A stretch of DNA of 64,000 nucleotides from Paraburkholderia caribensis (GTDB lineage: Bacteria; Pseudomonadota; Gammaproteobacteria; Burkholderiales; Burkholderiaceae), in the NCBI RefSeq assembly GCF_002902945.1, contig NZ_CP026101.1, positions 2,232,001 to 2,296,000 on the forward strand, written 5' to 3'. The position numbers and the translations under genes are program-made. Below are positions 63,609 through 64,000 of this stretch, piece by piece (the first letter of the stretch is position 1; each line of letters begins with the position of its first letter). Under the pieces are notes generated by a model. The model did no database searches. It was not told the origin of the DNA and was given only the letters and a program-made list of their open reading frames with translations.

Positions 63609-64000
63609 ATGAACGATCAACGTTACTGGTGCGATCCGCAGCTGCCGTTCGTCGAAAGCCGGCGCGCCTCCCATTCCCGCGCGTGCTATGTGCCGCATAC
63701 ACACGAGACGCTATCGATCGGCGCCGTCGACAGCGGGCATAGCAATTACGCGTGCGGCGGCGACCGCGCGCGTCTCGGTCCGGGCAGTCTCGTGCTGATT
63801 CCGGCCATGCGTGTCCACTCGTGCAATCCCGATGCGCAGAGCGAGTGGAGCTACCAGATGCTTCATCTCGACGTCGCATGGGCGAGCGCGGTGCTGCGCG
63901 AGAACGGCAGCGCGGACGCCGACACCGTGCTCGCGTGTCCGTCGATCAACCAGAACCGCGAAGCGTACCTGCGTTACTGCGCGCTCAACCGGCTGTTGTT
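63609..64000 (+). CDS. AraC-family transcriptional regulator, N-terminal part (cut by window end)
   Basis: 130 codons are visible and open to the edge. The sequence (VPHTHETLSIGAVDSG, LGPGSLVLIPAMRVHSCNPDAQSEWSYQMLHLDV) is the AraC cupin sensor domain common beside LysE-type exporters. The DNA-binding domain would lie beyond the window. The ATG at 63609 has no strong ribosome binding site. It is divergent from pelA, but whether it regulates pel is unknown. Confidence 0.85.
   Translation, partial: MNDQRYWCDPQLPFVESRRASHSRACYVPHTHETLSIGAVDSGHSNYACGGDRARLGPGSLVLIPAMRVHSCNPDAQSEWSYQMLHLDVAWASAVLRENGSADADTVLACPSINQNREAYLRYCALNRLL

Noticed and set aside
1..64000. tRNA, rRNA, CRISPR, prophage or integrase genes
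   Set aside because: No conserved tRNA T-loop/acceptor patterns, rRNA segments, regularly spaced short repeats or phage/integrase proteins were noticed on either strand.

Overview
The window looks like part of a Burkholderia sensu lato chromosome, most likely Paraburkholderia or Caballeronia. The evidence is high GC with strong third-position bias, a betaproteobacterial flhDC, a seven-gene hut operon of the five-step type, many LysR regulators, NCS1/NCS2/MHS transporters, and a complete pel exopolysaccharide operon. I see no rRNA, tRNA, CRISPR array, transposase or phage genes. Assignments rest on motifs read by eye; no searches were run.

Layout. 1-11 kb: the tail of an unidentified gene, an orphan LivK-type binding protein, an AraC regulator coupled to a transglutaminase-like protein, an MFS exporter, an aminotransferase with a divergent LysR regulator, and an EAL phosphodiesterase. 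11-19 kb: a chemoreceptor with a coupled small gene, an unusual flhD-flhC-flhD trio, a NarL-type two-component system, an FNR-type regulator and a putative DNA-binding protein. 19-28 kb: the minus-strand hut operon hutH-hutC-hutU-hutD-hutI-hutF-hutG, preceded by HutC-type operators. 28-49 kb: metabolic and transport genes, including a purine-type permease, a PRC-barrel lipoprotein plus MFS pair, an amidohydrolase plus MHS transporter, an aldehyde dehydrogenase, a cupin, an NCS1 permease plus amine-oxidase-like pair, an NDH-2 with a LysR regulator, and an ArgP/LysE-type exporter pair. 49-63 kb: pelABCDEFG followed by an eighth gene, a membrane-anchored Pel-hydrolase-like protein. 63.6 kb to the end: the start of an AraC regulator.

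Two things stand out. First, four copies of a 594-595 bp, almost entirely palindromic, non-coding element (2041, 29530, 34614, 41061) have perfect or near-perfect 82-bp terminal inverted repeats. Each of those repeats contains a 15-bp-stem hairpin. All four sit in wide tail-to-tail gaps between convergent genes, and the local G+T versus A+C strand bias switches at each one. Second, the hydrolase domain of PelA lacks the catalytic glutamate and neighbouring motifs of its family, while the extra gene at the end of the operon keeps them. This suggests that hydrolase and deacetylase functions have been split between two proteins.

Cyclic-di-GMP links several parts: PelD keeps an RxxD I-site-like motif, and a complete-looking EAL enzyme lies near the motility regulators. 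The flhDC trio, chemoreceptor, two-component system and FNR-type regulator suggest a motility and oxygen-response neighbourhood. flhD and fnr share a bipartite motif at nearly the same distance from their starts.
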